14,534 nucleotides of DNA from Anaerolineales bacterium (GCA_020847355.1 JADLCG010000101.1:1-14534), one strand, 5' to 3'; shown: positions 6,138 through 13,569, numbered from the stretch's first letter. The notes: generated from the sequence alone by a model not told the origin. Made by a program: numbers and translations.

Positions 6138-7285
6138 TGAAGATTGCCTTAATCACCAACTCGCGCATCCCGTCGCTCACTGCGAATTCGATTCAAGCCA
6201 TGAAGATTGCGCAGGCTTTGATGCAGTTGAATCATGACGTGAGAATGTTTGCTCCAAAAGAATCCCCAACCCCCAGTTACGAATTACTCATTACGCATTA
6301 TGGATTGCGCCTCGCGCCGCGCCTTGAATTGCTTCCGTCCATCCGGCAGTTCAAACGCTTCGACTTTCTCTATCACGCCCAACGTGCCGCGCATAAATTT
6401 CAACCTGATTTAATTTACACCTGGCTTCCTCAATCGGCAGTGATCGGGTTGCGGCTGGGCTATCCCGTTGTTTTAGAAATGCACGCCGATGTGGCTGGAA
6501 GAATGGGGGCTTGGTGGCTCAAGCAATTTTGGAAAACTACAGGCGCAAAGTTGATGACGGTGACTACTTCGGCGTTGAAAAGCGCTTTAGAACGCTCGAC
6601 CAGTTTGAAGTTTAAGAAAGAGGCGTTGCTCATCGCGCCGAATGGAGTCGAGTTGGAAAGATATGTCAATTTGCCGAGTCCGTTTGAGGCAAGACATCAA
6701 TTAAATTTGAAACAAGGTTTAACGGTTGGTTTCACTGGTCACATCTACCCGGGGCGCGGCGCGGATTTGTTGTTTGAGTTAGCAAAACAAATGTCAAACG
6801 TGAATTTTTTGTGGGTGGGCGGCTCTCCAGATTTGGTGGAATATTGGCGTAATAAATTGAACGAAGCGAATGCGACCAATGTGACCATGACTGGCTTTGT
6901 AAAACATGAATTGATTCATTTGTATCAAGCCGCGTCTGATTTGCTGTTGATGCCGTATTCAAACTCGATCTCGGCGAGCAGTGGGCAGGACATTGCGGAA
7001 GTGATCAACCCGATGAAGATGTTTGAATATATGGCTTCGGGGCGCGCAATTGTGTGTGCAGATTTGCCCGCGATTCGTGAAGTGTTGAATGCTGGAAATT
7101 GCGTCTTTGTGAATGCGGGAAATTGGGAATTGGTAATTGGGGATTGGAAAGTTGAAATTGAGAGATTACTTGCGGATGAATCTTTACGCATGAAGTTGGG
7201 AGAGCAGGCAAAAAAAGATGTGGCGAAGTTTAGCTGGCTGAAGCGGGAAGAAGCCATCTTGAATATGGTAAAAGTAAGGCTATGA
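6137..7285 (+). CDS. GT4-type glycosyltransferase (GT-B fold)
   Basis: Predicted cytoplasmic sugar transferase of family GT4 using a nucleotide-activated donor; 382 residues, normal for the family. The N-terminal half has the acceptor-side Rossmann pattern (M-K-I-A-L-I-T-N-S-R, A-N-S-I-Q-A-M-K-I-A-Q-A-L). The C-terminal half has A-P-N-G-V-E (167-172), G-F-T-G-H-I-Y-P-G-R-G (198-208), the MPY segment near 272 and P-M-K-M-F-E-Y-M-A-S-G (292-302), the usual donor-binding E block, followed by A-D-L-P-A-I-R-E-V-L. It starts 5 nt after the flippase stop and its last 4 nt overlap the next gene (ATGA). Two internal heptamer-periodic stretches encode residues 42-58 and 328-341; the second makes the linker before IERLLAD a few residues longer than the common GDPxxLAxAIxxLL form. 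Sugar and linkage are unknown. Confidence 0.9.
   Translation: MKIALITNSRIPSLTANSIQAMKIAQALMQLNHDVRMFAPKESPTPSYELLITHYGLRLAPRLELLPSIRQFKRFDFLYHAQRAAHKFQPDLIYTWLPQSAVIGLRLGYPVVLEMHADVAGRMGAWWLKQFWKTTGAKLMTVTTSALKSALERSTSLKFKKEALLIAPNGVELERYVNLPSPFEARHQLNLKQGLTVGFTGHIYPGRGADLLFELAKQMSNVNFLWVGGSPDLVEYWRNKLNEANATNVTMTGFVKHELIHLYQAASDLLLMPYSNSISASSGQDIAEVINPMKMFEYMASGRAIVCADLPAIREVLNAGNCVFVNAGNWELVIGDWKVEIERLLADESLRMKLGEQAKKDVAKFSWLKREEAILNMVKVRL
6261..6309 (+). repeat. Heptamer-periodic tract inside the GT4 coding sequence (first)
   Basis: Seven successive 7-nt units: AATCCCC, AACCCCC, AGTTACG, AATTACT, CATTACG, CATTATG and GATTGCG. The last five share an N-A-T-T-A-C-G consensus with few changes. 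They encode residues 42-58 of the glycosyltransferase. The end of this peptide (HYGLR) is what related GT4 proteins carry at the same place, so part of the tract may be native sequence that happens to be periodic. Confidence 0.5.
7118..7159 (+). repeat. Heptamer-periodic tract inside the GT4 coding sequence (second)
   Basis: Units GGAAATT, GGGAATT, GGTAATT and GGGGATT follow in exact 7-nt register (7118-7145), then a degenerate GGAAAGTT and GAAATT. The translation (residues 328-341, N-W-E-L-V-I-G-D-W) is unusually rich in Trp and short for a conserved GT4 linker. The units are rotations of the GGAATTA heptamer at the gene's start. Confidence 0.6.
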
Positions 7286-8838
7286 CTTTCGATAAACGAA
7301 CTTTGCTTTGGTCTTTACCGCTTTCATTCATCTCAGGCGCAACCCTCGCCGCGCTCCAAGCTGGAAATTGGCTGATCGGATTTTTAGCGTTTTCTTTTCT
7401 TTTTGTCTGCGTTTTTTCCGCGCTTGTAATTGCAGTGCGTTGGGCGGATGGCGGGAAAATCCTTGCGTGGGTTGTGGCGCTGGCTTTCGCTTTGCGTTTG
7501 CTCGGCGGCGTGACAACTTATTTAGCCTTGCCCATCAACGGCTTCGACGATGCAGATGATCAGGCAGGTTATGTTTACACCGACGCGCACCGCCGAGATG
7601 TGCAGGCTTGGGATTTGGCTAGGTCGGATCGTTATATTGTGGACGCATTTAATAAAAGTTACGCTTACGATCAATATGGCGGCTTGCTCGCGTTTAGCGC
7701 ATTGATCTATCGTTATCTCTCGCCGGACGTACATCGCCCTTTACTGTTAGTTTTACTTTCGGCATTTGTCGCCGCTTTGGGTTTGCCGTTTGGCTGGAAA
7801 GCCGTCAAACAAGAATGGGGAGAAAAAGTGGCGATTGCATTTGCTTGGGTATATGCGCTATACCCTGAAAGCGTTTTGCTGGGCGGTTCATCTATGCGCG
7901 AATCTTATTTGCTCTTATTTAGCGCGTGGTGTTTGTGGGGCTTCGTCGCTTGGCATGGCGCTCAAAATAAACGCAGTTTGATCTGGTTGGCGCTCGGCAT
8001 CTTGGGGATGTTATTGGTTTCTCCGGCGGTGGCTTTGATTACCTTAGTTATTTTCGCGGGCTGGCTCTATTTTACAAATAAGCCGCAATTTTCCGCTTGG
8101 CAGAGCGGGCTGATCATCGCGCTAATTTTTATCGTTGGGCTGTTCCTGCTTTCTTCATCCTTGGGCAACGGTAACTTGAGCGGCTCGCCTTTGGCTGTGG
8201 TCAATAAATTTTTACGCGAAGCGGCGAAATTAAATTTGCACCGTTTAATTTCAGGCTCGGGCTGGGTGCAAAAAATATTTGACGAAATCCCCGAATGGCT
8301 ACAAATTCCTTTTGTTTTGATTTATGGACTCTTCCAGCCGGTTCTACCCGCCGCATTATTTGAGCCAACTACGCTTACCTGGCGGATGATTGCGATCTTA
8401 CGCGCTGTGGGCTGGTACAGCGTCCTACCAGCTTTGCTTCTCTCTTTCGGAGCAGGAGCAAGCCAAAAGTCCGATGTGAAGCGCAAAGTTTTAATCTGGC
8501 TGAGTTTGATCGCCTGGTTTTGGATTCTGCTCACGTCGTTACGCGGCGGCGCCGATCAATGGGATAATCCGCGCTATCGCACGATCTTATTTTTATGGCA
8601 AGCGTTGCTTGTAGGTCAGGTGTGGGTTTGGTGGCGCGAAACGCGCAATGTCTGGGTGGCGCGCATACTCGGCATGGAAGCCGTCTTTTTGCTTTTCTTT
8701 GGGCAATGGTACGTCACGCGGTATTTTCAATTTGGCAGTCAACTGCCTTTTGGCAAAATGGTGACGCTTATTCTGGGCTTGTGGGCGGCGATCCTCGCGT
8801 TTGGTTTTTGGCGCGACCGCTCGCGGCATAGTGTATAA
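7282..8838 (+). CDS. Polytopic membrane protein of unknown function, possible GT-C-type glycosyltransferase or glycan polymerase
   Basis: I do not recognise a named gene. The 518 residues form about 11-13 hydrophobic segments with one long polar loop after the second or third (residues about 85-130) that contains G-F-D-D-A-D-D-Q-A-G-Y, then Y-T-D-A-H-R-R-D, then Y-A-Y-D-Q-Y-G-G. An acidic first loop followed by membrane helices is the layout of GT-C enzymes of the GT39/RgtA kind, and P-E-S-V-L-L-G-G-S-S-M-R-E (195-207) resembles their second extracytoplasmic block. Near the C-terminus D-Q-W-D-N-P-R-Y-R (425-433) looks like a second active-site or substrate loop. The start overlaps the preceding GT4 stop by 4 nt (ATGA), so it is cotranslated with it. 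A Wzy-like polymerase is the main alternative, since the locus has a flippase but no other Wzy candidate. Confidence 0.8.
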   Translation: MTFDKRTLLWSLPLSFISGATLAALQAGNWLIGFLAFSFLFVCVFSALVIAVRWADGGKILAWVVALAFALRLLGGVTTYLALPINGFDDADDQAGYVYTDAHRRDVQAWDLARSDRYIVDAFNKSYAYDQYGGLLAFSALIYRYLSPDVHRPLLLVLLSAFVAALGLPFGWKAVKQEWGEKVAIAFAWVYALYPESVLLGGSSMRESYLLLFSAWCLWGFVAWHGAQNKRSLIWLALGILGMLLVSPAVALITLVIFAGWLYFTNKPQFSAWQSGLIIALIFIVGLFLLSSSLGNGNLSGSPLAVVNKFLREAAKLNLHRLISGSGWVQKIFDEIPEWLQIPFVLIYGLFQPVLPAALFEPTTLTWRMIAILRAVGWYSVLPALLLSFGAGASQKSDVKRKVLIWLSLIAWFWILLTSLRGGADQWDNPRYRTILFLWQALLVGQVWVWWRETRNVWVARILGMEAVFLLFFGQWYVTRYFQFGSQLPFGKMVTLILGLWAAILAFGFWRDRSRHSV

Positions 8839-8870
8839 TTCAGAAACTGAATTTTGAATTAGGAGATTGC
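8834..8870 (+). promoter_or_regulatory. gmd: Possible internal promoter, palindrome and ribosome binding site before gmd
   Basis: TATAAT at 8834-8839 overlaps the stop codon of the preceding gene; no convincing -35 lies at 16-18 nt, though TTGGCG (8808-8813) is present at 20 nt. A start near 8846 would give a leader of about 25 nt. Centred on that point is the palindrome AATTCAG (8837-8843), AAA, CTGAATT (8847-8853), which could be an operator half-site pair or a weak hairpin. AGGAG (8861-8865) sits 5 nt before the gmd ATG and is the best ribosome site in the glycan locus. Confidence 0.4.
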
Positions 8871-9833
8871 ATGTCTACAGCGATTATTACCGGAATTACA
8901 GGGCAGGACGGCTCATACTTGGCTGAACTGCTTTTGAAAAAAGGCTATCAAGTGATCGGCGTGGCGCGCCGTTCGAGCACGGTGAACAACGAAAGAATTA
9001 AACATCTTTTAGACGACATCACGGTTGTTCAGGGCGATTTGCAAGATCAAGGCTCTTTGCTGGCTTTGCTGGAAGAATATAAACCGACTGAAGTTTATAA
9101 CTTGGCGGCGCAATCGTTTGTGCCAACTTCCTGGAATCAACCGGCGCTCACCGGCGATGTGACTGCGTTAGGCGTAACTCGTTTGCTGGAAGCCATTCGC
9201 TTTGTCAACCCGAAGATTCGTTTCTATCAGGCTTCTTCGAGCGAGATGTTCGGCAAAGTTTTAGAAGTGCCGCAAAAAGAAGATACGCCCTTTTACCCGC
9301 GTAGCCCGTATGGAGTGGCGAAAGTATATGGGCATTGGATCACCGTGAACTACCGCGAATCTTTTAATATGTTCACTACCTCTGGAATTTTATTCAACCA
9401 TGAAAGTCCGCGCCGCGGCTTAGAATTTGTCACCCGTAAAATTGCGGATACTGTCGCCAGAATCAAACTTGGTAAAACCAACGAATTAAGATTGGGTAAT
9501 TTGGAAGCCCAGCGCGATTGGGGCTTCGCCGGCGATTATGTGAGAGCCATGTGGCTCATGCTTCAGCAGGATCATCCGGATAATTATGTGATCGGCACGG
9601 GCGAGACTCATTCCGTCCGCGAATTTTGCGAGATCGCTTTCGCGCATGTGGATTTAGATTATAAAGAATTTGTAGTTCAAGACGAAAAATTCTACCGCCC
9701 CGCCGAAGTGGATTTGCTCATTTCAGACCCCTCCAAAGCGCGCACTGCGCTCAAGTGGGAGCTTACCGTTTCTTTTAAGGAATTGGTGCGGATGATGGTG
9801 GATGCCGATTTAGAACGGCGGAGTAAAGAATAA
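8871..9833 (+). CDS. gmd: GDP-mannose 4,6-dehydratase
   Basis: Short-chain dehydrogenase/reductase enzyme that converts GDP-D-mannose to GDP-4-keto-6-deoxy-D-mannose, the branch point to GDP-L-fucose, GDP-D-rhamnose, GDP-colitose and GDP-perosamine. The protein begins with the nucleotide-binding G-I-T-G-Q-D-G-S-Y-L-A-E (G8, G11, G14) and V-A-R-R-S-S, the arginine pair that favours NADP. The catalytic set is visible: S-S-S-E-M-F-G (S123, E125) and Y147-x3-K151 in P-Y-G-V-A-K-V-Y. N-H-E-S-P-R-R-G and R-D-W-G-F-A-G-D-Y are Gmd hallmarks that separate it from other NDP-sugar dehydratases. The length, 320 residues, is slightly below the 340-370 of many homologs. The ATG is supported by AGGAG at 5 nt. 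No 4-reductase (Fcl or Rmd) or aminotransferase (Per) follows within the window. Confidence 0.95.
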   Translation: MSTAIITGITGQDGSYLAELLLKKGYQVIGVARRSSTVNNERIKHLLDDITVVQGDLQDQGSLLALLEEYKPTEVYNLAAQSFVPTSWNQPALTGDVTALGVTRLLEAIRFVNPKIRFYQASSSEMFGKVLEVPQKEDTPFYPRSPYGVAKVYGHWITVNYRESFNMFTTSGILFNHESPRRGLEFVTRKIADTVARIKLGKTNELRLGNLEAQRDWGFAGDYVRAMWLMLQQDHPDNYVIGTGETHSVREFCEIAFAHVDLDYKEFVVQDEKFYRPAEVDLLISDPSKARTALKWELTVSFKELVRMMVDADLERRSKE

Positions 9834-9852
9834 ATTCGTTTTGCGCGGTTTT

Positions 9853-11715
9853 ATGAAGCTGATTGAGTTTTTTAGAAATAAAACCTGGCCCCTTTGGTTG
9901 CCGTCTGGATTGGCAATCCTAGGGGCGGTATTTTATTTCATCCAAGCGGCGCTTTATGCGCGGACATCAATTCCGGGGTTGGATGAAGGCTCATATCTAC
10001 TAAAAGGAATTTTGTATTTACGCGGCGTTTATACGCCCTTTCAGGATTATGGTCCCCTGACCAATAAAGCGCCTTTTGCATTTTTGATCCCGGGCTGGGC
10101 TGAATATCTGTTTGGGGCTGGGCTAAGAACCGGTAGATATTTTTCGATCTTCCTTGGGGGCATGACCGTCTTGGGGACTTGGATCACGGCGCGACGTTGG
10201 GCAGGGAAATGGTTTGCCGCTTTAACCGTTTGGGTTTTTGCGCTGAGCCCAATGGTCATCAAGATTCATGCGATCACCGCTTCGGAAGTGATCGTTGCGG
10301 CGATGCTGGCTTGGATCTGCGTTTTTGTCTTGGCGGAAGAACGTTCCCTTTTGCAAATCCTTTTAGGCGCCGCATTGGCGGCATGCGTAGTTTTAACTCG
10401 GCAAAATATGGCGTTAGTTTTGCCTTTACTGATTTTATATATCTTTTGGCAACATGGTAAATCTAAGGGGCTTTGGGCGCTGGGCGTCGGCTCGACTGTT
10501 TTTTTAGCAGTCCATGCATATTATTGGCCCAATATTTTAATAATTTGGGCGCCTTGGTTGCCTGAAAAGCTCACTCCCTTTTTAGACGCTTTTCGAATGC
10601 CTAAAGATGCGACGCCCATTTGGAATCCAACGCTTGACTTTTGGAATCGTTTGTTAGCTTTCTTTCAAGGAGTTCGCTATCACTTTATTCCGGTAGTTGG
10701 GAGTTTTTTCGCGCTTTTGATTTGGGCGCGCCCAACTCACTGGAAGTCCGCTTCTGCATTTCGAGCGGCAGTTTTTCTGGCTGTGAATTATTTTATTTTA
10801 TTTGGTTTGCACGCTTGGGCGGCGGTGGCAAGCCAGTATGAAAGCTATAGTTGTGTTTTTTGTTTTACGCCCTATCTAACTTTTTTCGATCCGCTTGGGA
10901 TTTTGTTAACAGTCATCGTTTTTTCTTCGGTAAAACAATCTGGCTTTTCGGTTCTATCAAAAAGCGGAGCTTTCCTATTGGCGCTTGTTCTGGCAAGCGG
11001 AATTGGATACTCGCTGTTTGAAACGATTGGACCTGCGCTTCTGAATTTACCGCTCCCTAGAATGCGCGCCGGACAAATTTTACCCGGCACAACCCTGCTG
11101 GCTGACTTTCTGAAGAATAAATTTCTCTTGGACTTGCCGGATATAAAGCGAATTATTGCGACCATTTTAGGCGCGGCTTTCTCGGCGGCGTTAGCGCTGA
11201 TTTTGTTAGTCAAAAGCAAAGGCGCAGAAAGAGGCGGATATCCCGCCTTGCTTGCAAAAGGATTTTTAATCCTCGGGCTGGCTCTCTCGCCATTAATGAA
11301 TTATGGCGGCAGTCAACTGGATTGTAATCAGGATTTATTGACCGCCAATGAAAAATTAGGCGCTTATTTGAATGCGGTTATTCCGGCGGGTAGTCTGGTA
11401 TATTGGGAGGGCGGTTTGTCTTTTACGCCATTGGTTTATGTTCCAAACGTTCGTATTTTTCCGCCGCAAATCAATGACGGTTATACGTTTAGAATCGGCG
11501 GAGACCCGGATACGGTTTTCCGCTTAAGTCATTGGAACGAAACGCTGGATAATGAATGGAGAGCGCAAGCCGATATCTTTATTGTGGAAGTAGGGCGCTA
11601 TAAAAATTGGTCCGCCTTTTTAAGCCCGGCTGATTTTGAGGAATATCCCCGCCCAACCGACCTGCCCTCGTGCCGAGATGGAGCCGCATTGAGAATCTTT
11701 CATAAATTACCATGA
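9853..11715 (+). CDS. GT-C-type membrane glycosyltransferase (ArnT/GT39-like)
   Basis: Large membrane protein, 620 residues from the ATG at 9853, predicted to move a sugar from a polyprenyl-phosphate carrier onto an acceptor outside the cytoplasm. After the first membrane segment (about 15-33) comes the acidic loop I-P-G-L-D-E-G-S-Y (D44, E45), the position of the catalytic acidic pair in GT39/ArnT-like enzymes, then F-Q-D-Y-G-P-L-T-N-K-A-P. About 11-12 further hydrophobic segments reach residue 490 or so, and the last 130 residues form a polar domain probably on the outer face. A TTG at 9841 would add four residues; ATG is preferred, though neither has a ribosome site. It begins 19 nt after gmd and its last 4 nt overlap the GT2 gene (ATGA). 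The pairing with the GT2 supports a lipid-phosphate-sugar donor. Exact substrate unknown. Confidence 0.82.
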   Translation: MKLIEFFRNKTWPLWLPSGLAILGAVFYFIQAALYARTSIPGLDEGSYLLKGILYLRGVYTPFQDYGPLTNKAPFAFLIPGWAEYLFGAGLRTGRYFSIFLGGMTVLGTWITARRWAGKWFAALTVWVFALSPMVIKIHAITASEVIVAAMLAWICVFVLAEERSLLQILLGAALAACVVLTRQNMALVLPLLILYIFWQHGKSKGLWALGVGSTVFLAVHAYYWPNILIIWAPWLPEKLTPFLDAFRMPKDATPIWNPTLDFWNRLLAFFQGVRYHFIPVVGSFFALLIWARPTHWKSASAFRAAVFLAVNYFILFGLHAWAAVASQYESYSCVFCFTPYLTFFDPLGILLTVIVFSSVKQSGFSVLSKSGAFLLALVLASGIGYSLFETIGPALLNLPLPRMRAGQILPGTTLLADFLKNKFLLDLPDIKRIIATILGAAFSAALALILLVKSKGAERGGYPALLAKGFLILGLALSPLMNYGGSQLDCNQDLLTANEKLGAYLNAVIPAGSLVYWEGGLSFTPLVYVPNVRIFPPQINDGYTFRIGGDPDTVFRLSHWNETLDNEWRAQADIFIVEVGRYKNWSAFLSPADFEEYPRPTDLPSCRDGAALRIFHKLP

Positions 11716-12671
11716 ATTTATCTTTGATCACCCCTGTTTATAACGAAGAGAAAAACCTTCCGCTTCTTTTTGAGGCGGTTTATAAAACCATGCGCGAGAT
11801 TAACCAATCCTGGGAGATTATCCTAGTGGATGACGGGAGCAGGGATAATAGCTTAGTCGTCTTGGATGAATACGCTCAGGCTGACGCGCAACATGTCCGC
11901 GTTATTTCTTTGCGCCGCAACTTTGGGCAAACTTCTGCCATCTCTGCCGGGATTGATTACGCCCAAGGAGAAACGATCGTCCTCTTTGATGCGGATTTGC
12001 AAAATGACCCAGCCGATATCCCGCTCTTGCTTGCTAAATTAAATGAAGGTTATGATTTGGTGAGCGGCTGGCGTAAGGATCGGAAAGATAACGCGCTGGT
12101 CCGAAATTTTCCTTCGCATATCGCCAATTGGCTAATTTCGCGGGTGACTGGCGTTCACCTACATGACTATGGTTGCACGCTGAAAGCTTATCGCCGCGAT
12201 GCGCTTGCCGGATTTCGGCTCTATGGAGAAATGCACCGCTTTATTCCTGTCTTTGCGCATTCAGTTGGCGCGCGGATTGCCGAACTGCCTGTGCGCCACC
12301 ATGCGCGCAAGTTCGGCAAGGCAAATTATGGCTTAGAGCGCACGCTCAAAGTGATTCTGGATTTATTCACTGTAAAGTTTCTCTTAAGCTTTTCCAGTAA
12401 ACCGATTTATCTCTTTGGCGGCGCGGGCGCGGTTTTGATGTTAATTGGCTTTGTGGATTTGGCTTATCTTTTTATTCGTCGTTTTTGGAATATCCCCGCC
12501 GCTTCGTCGCCGTTGCTGTCCATTGGAATTATGCTCGCCATCATGGGCTTTCAATCCATTTTGTTGGGTCTCATTGCCGAATTGTTAGCGCGCACCTATC
12601 ACGAATCGCAACGCAAACCAACTTATACAATTCGCAAAACAGTTAATCTTAGCCGAGAGCCTCGTGAGTAA
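11712..12671 (+). CDS. GT2 polyprenyl-phosphate glycosyltransferase (ArnC/GtrB/DPM1-like)
   Basis: Predicted to transfer a sugar from a nucleotide donor to polyprenyl phosphate on the inner face of the membrane. Residues 1-220 form a GT-A domain: S-L-I-T-P-V-Y-N-E-E (4-13), L-V-D-D-G-S-R-D (38-45), L-R-R-N-F-G-Q-T (67-74), the metal-binding D-A-D-L-Q-N-D-P (93-100) and S-G-W-R-K-D-R-K-D (118-126), with D-Y-G-C-T-L-K-A-Y (152-160), a signature of the undecaprenyl-phosphate group. Two C-terminal transmembrane helices (about 232-256 and 266-292) are typical of GtrB/ArnC-type members. It shares a 4-nt overlap with the GT-C gene and an 8-nt overlap with the UPF0104-type gene downstream. The three probably act as one lipid-carrier sugar module. 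The donor sugar is not predictable. Confidence 0.92.
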   Translation: MNLSLITPVYNEEKNLPLLFEAVYKTMREINQSWEIILVDDGSRDNSLVVLDEYAQADAQHVRVISLRRNFGQTSAISAGIDYAQGETIVLFDADLQNDPADIPLLLAKLNEGYDLVSGWRKDRKDNALVRNFPSHIANWLISRVTGVHLHDYGCTLKAYRRDALAGFRLYGEMHRFIPVFAHSVGARIAELPVRHHARKFGKANYGLERTLKVILDLFTVKFLLSFSSKPIYLFGGAGAVLMLIGFVDLAYLFIRRFWNIPAASSPLLSIGIMLAIMGFQSILLGLIAELLARTYHESQRKPTYTIRKTVNLSREPRE

Positions 12672-13569
12672 TTGGCTTCGTCAAAATCGCGCAGGGGTTG
12701 CGCGTTGGTTAGGGACATTACTGGCAATTGGCTTGATAATCTTTCTACTTCAAGAAGAAGGCGGAGATGACGTGATTGCCGCCTTACGCGGCGTTTCCTT
12801 TAAACACTTTGTTGCCGCTATCTTGATAATGCTGATTTCAAGATTGTTTGTAGTTTATCGTTGGCATATCCTTTTGCGTTCCGGCGGCGTGGAGATTCCA
12901 TTTCGACAAACCGCCATGCTCACCTTCACTGGATTATTTTCTTCAAACTTCCTGCCGACCACCATCGGCGGAGACGTAGTGCGTTTGGGCGGCGCGATCC
13001 AATTTGGTTATGACCGCGCGATCTGCTTGGCTTCATTGGTCGCCGATCGCTTGGTGGGCATGCTCGGTATGGCGGTCACTTTGCCCTTTGGCATAATTCC
13101 GGTTTTTTCGTTGAGTCAATCCGGCTTGCAAGCCGCTATTTTCTCCAAGCTTTATCAGCGCGGCGTTGATTTCAGCAAACGTATATTTGAAGCGTTTGGG
13201 ATTTGGTTGAAAAAACCAGCCTCGTTAACTTTTTCATTTTTAGCCACCTTCGGAAATATGGCGTGCATTTTCCTGGCGGTTTATATTTTGATCCTTGGAA
13301 TTGACCGTCAAATTTCATACTGGCTCATTGCCGGGTTGTGGAGCTTAACTTATTTTGTCACGCTGATCCCAATTTCGGTCAATGGCTTCGGCGTGCAAGA
13401 ACTTTCGCTCACTTTTTTACTTTCGCGGATTGGCGGCTTGAACCATTCTGAAAGCCTGACCATCGCGATTCTGATTCGCGCCTTATTTTTAGCGACCAGC
13501 CTGCCGGGCGCGTATTTTCTGCCTATGGTCCTTTCTGCCCTCAACCTAAACCAAAAAAATAGTTCATAA
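12664..13569 (+). CDS. UPF0104 / AglD-like lysylphosphatidylglycerol-synthase-type membrane protein
   Basis: Membrane protein of the family named after the transmembrane part of lysylphosphatidylglycerol synthase; many members sit in glycan loci and are suspected of flipping lipids or lipid-linked sugars, AglD of archaea being an example. The 301 residues hold about seven to eight hydrophobic segments and no C-terminal aminoacyl-transfer domain, so it is not an MprF-type enzyme. Family motifs are S-R-L-F-V-V-Y-R-W (59-67), N-F-L-P-T-T-I-G-G-D-V-V-R (95-107), S-L-V-A-D-R-L-V-G-M (124-133) and N-G-F-G-V-Q-E-L-S. The GTG start at 12664 overlaps the GT2 stop by 8 nt and is the only sensible start. 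The 8-nt overlap with a polyprenyl-sugar synthase makes moving the charged carrier across the membrane an attractive but unproven role. Confidence 0.88.
   Translation: MSNWLRQNRAGVARWLGTLLAIGLIIFLLQEEGGDDVIAALRGVSFKHFVAAILIMLISRLFVVYRWHILLRSGGVEIPFRQTAMLTFTGLFSSNFLPTTIGGDVVRLGGAIQFGYDRAICLASLVADRLVGMLGMAVTLPFGIIPVFSLSQSGLQAAIFSKLYQRGVDFSKRIFEAFGIWLKKPASLTFSFLATFGNMACIFLAVYILILGIDRQISYWLIAGLWSLTYFVTLIPISVNGFGVQELSLTFLLSRIGGLNHSESLTIAILIRALFLATSLPGAYFLPMVLSALNLNQKNSS

Noticed and set aside
8848..8868. A fourth heptamer tract before gmd (TGAATTT, TGAATTA, GGAGATT)
   Set aside because: Only two units agree well and the third is the ribosome-site region, so the periodicity is too weak to claim.
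9841..9852. TTG start giving a four-residue longer GT-C protein
   Set aside because: The ATG at 9853 gives a natural M-K-L-I-E start before the first membrane segment, and nothing upstream favours TTG.
10872..11219. 115-codon minus-strand open frame inside the GT-C gene
   Set aside because: Antisense shadow of a hydrophobic coding region, with no recognisable domain.
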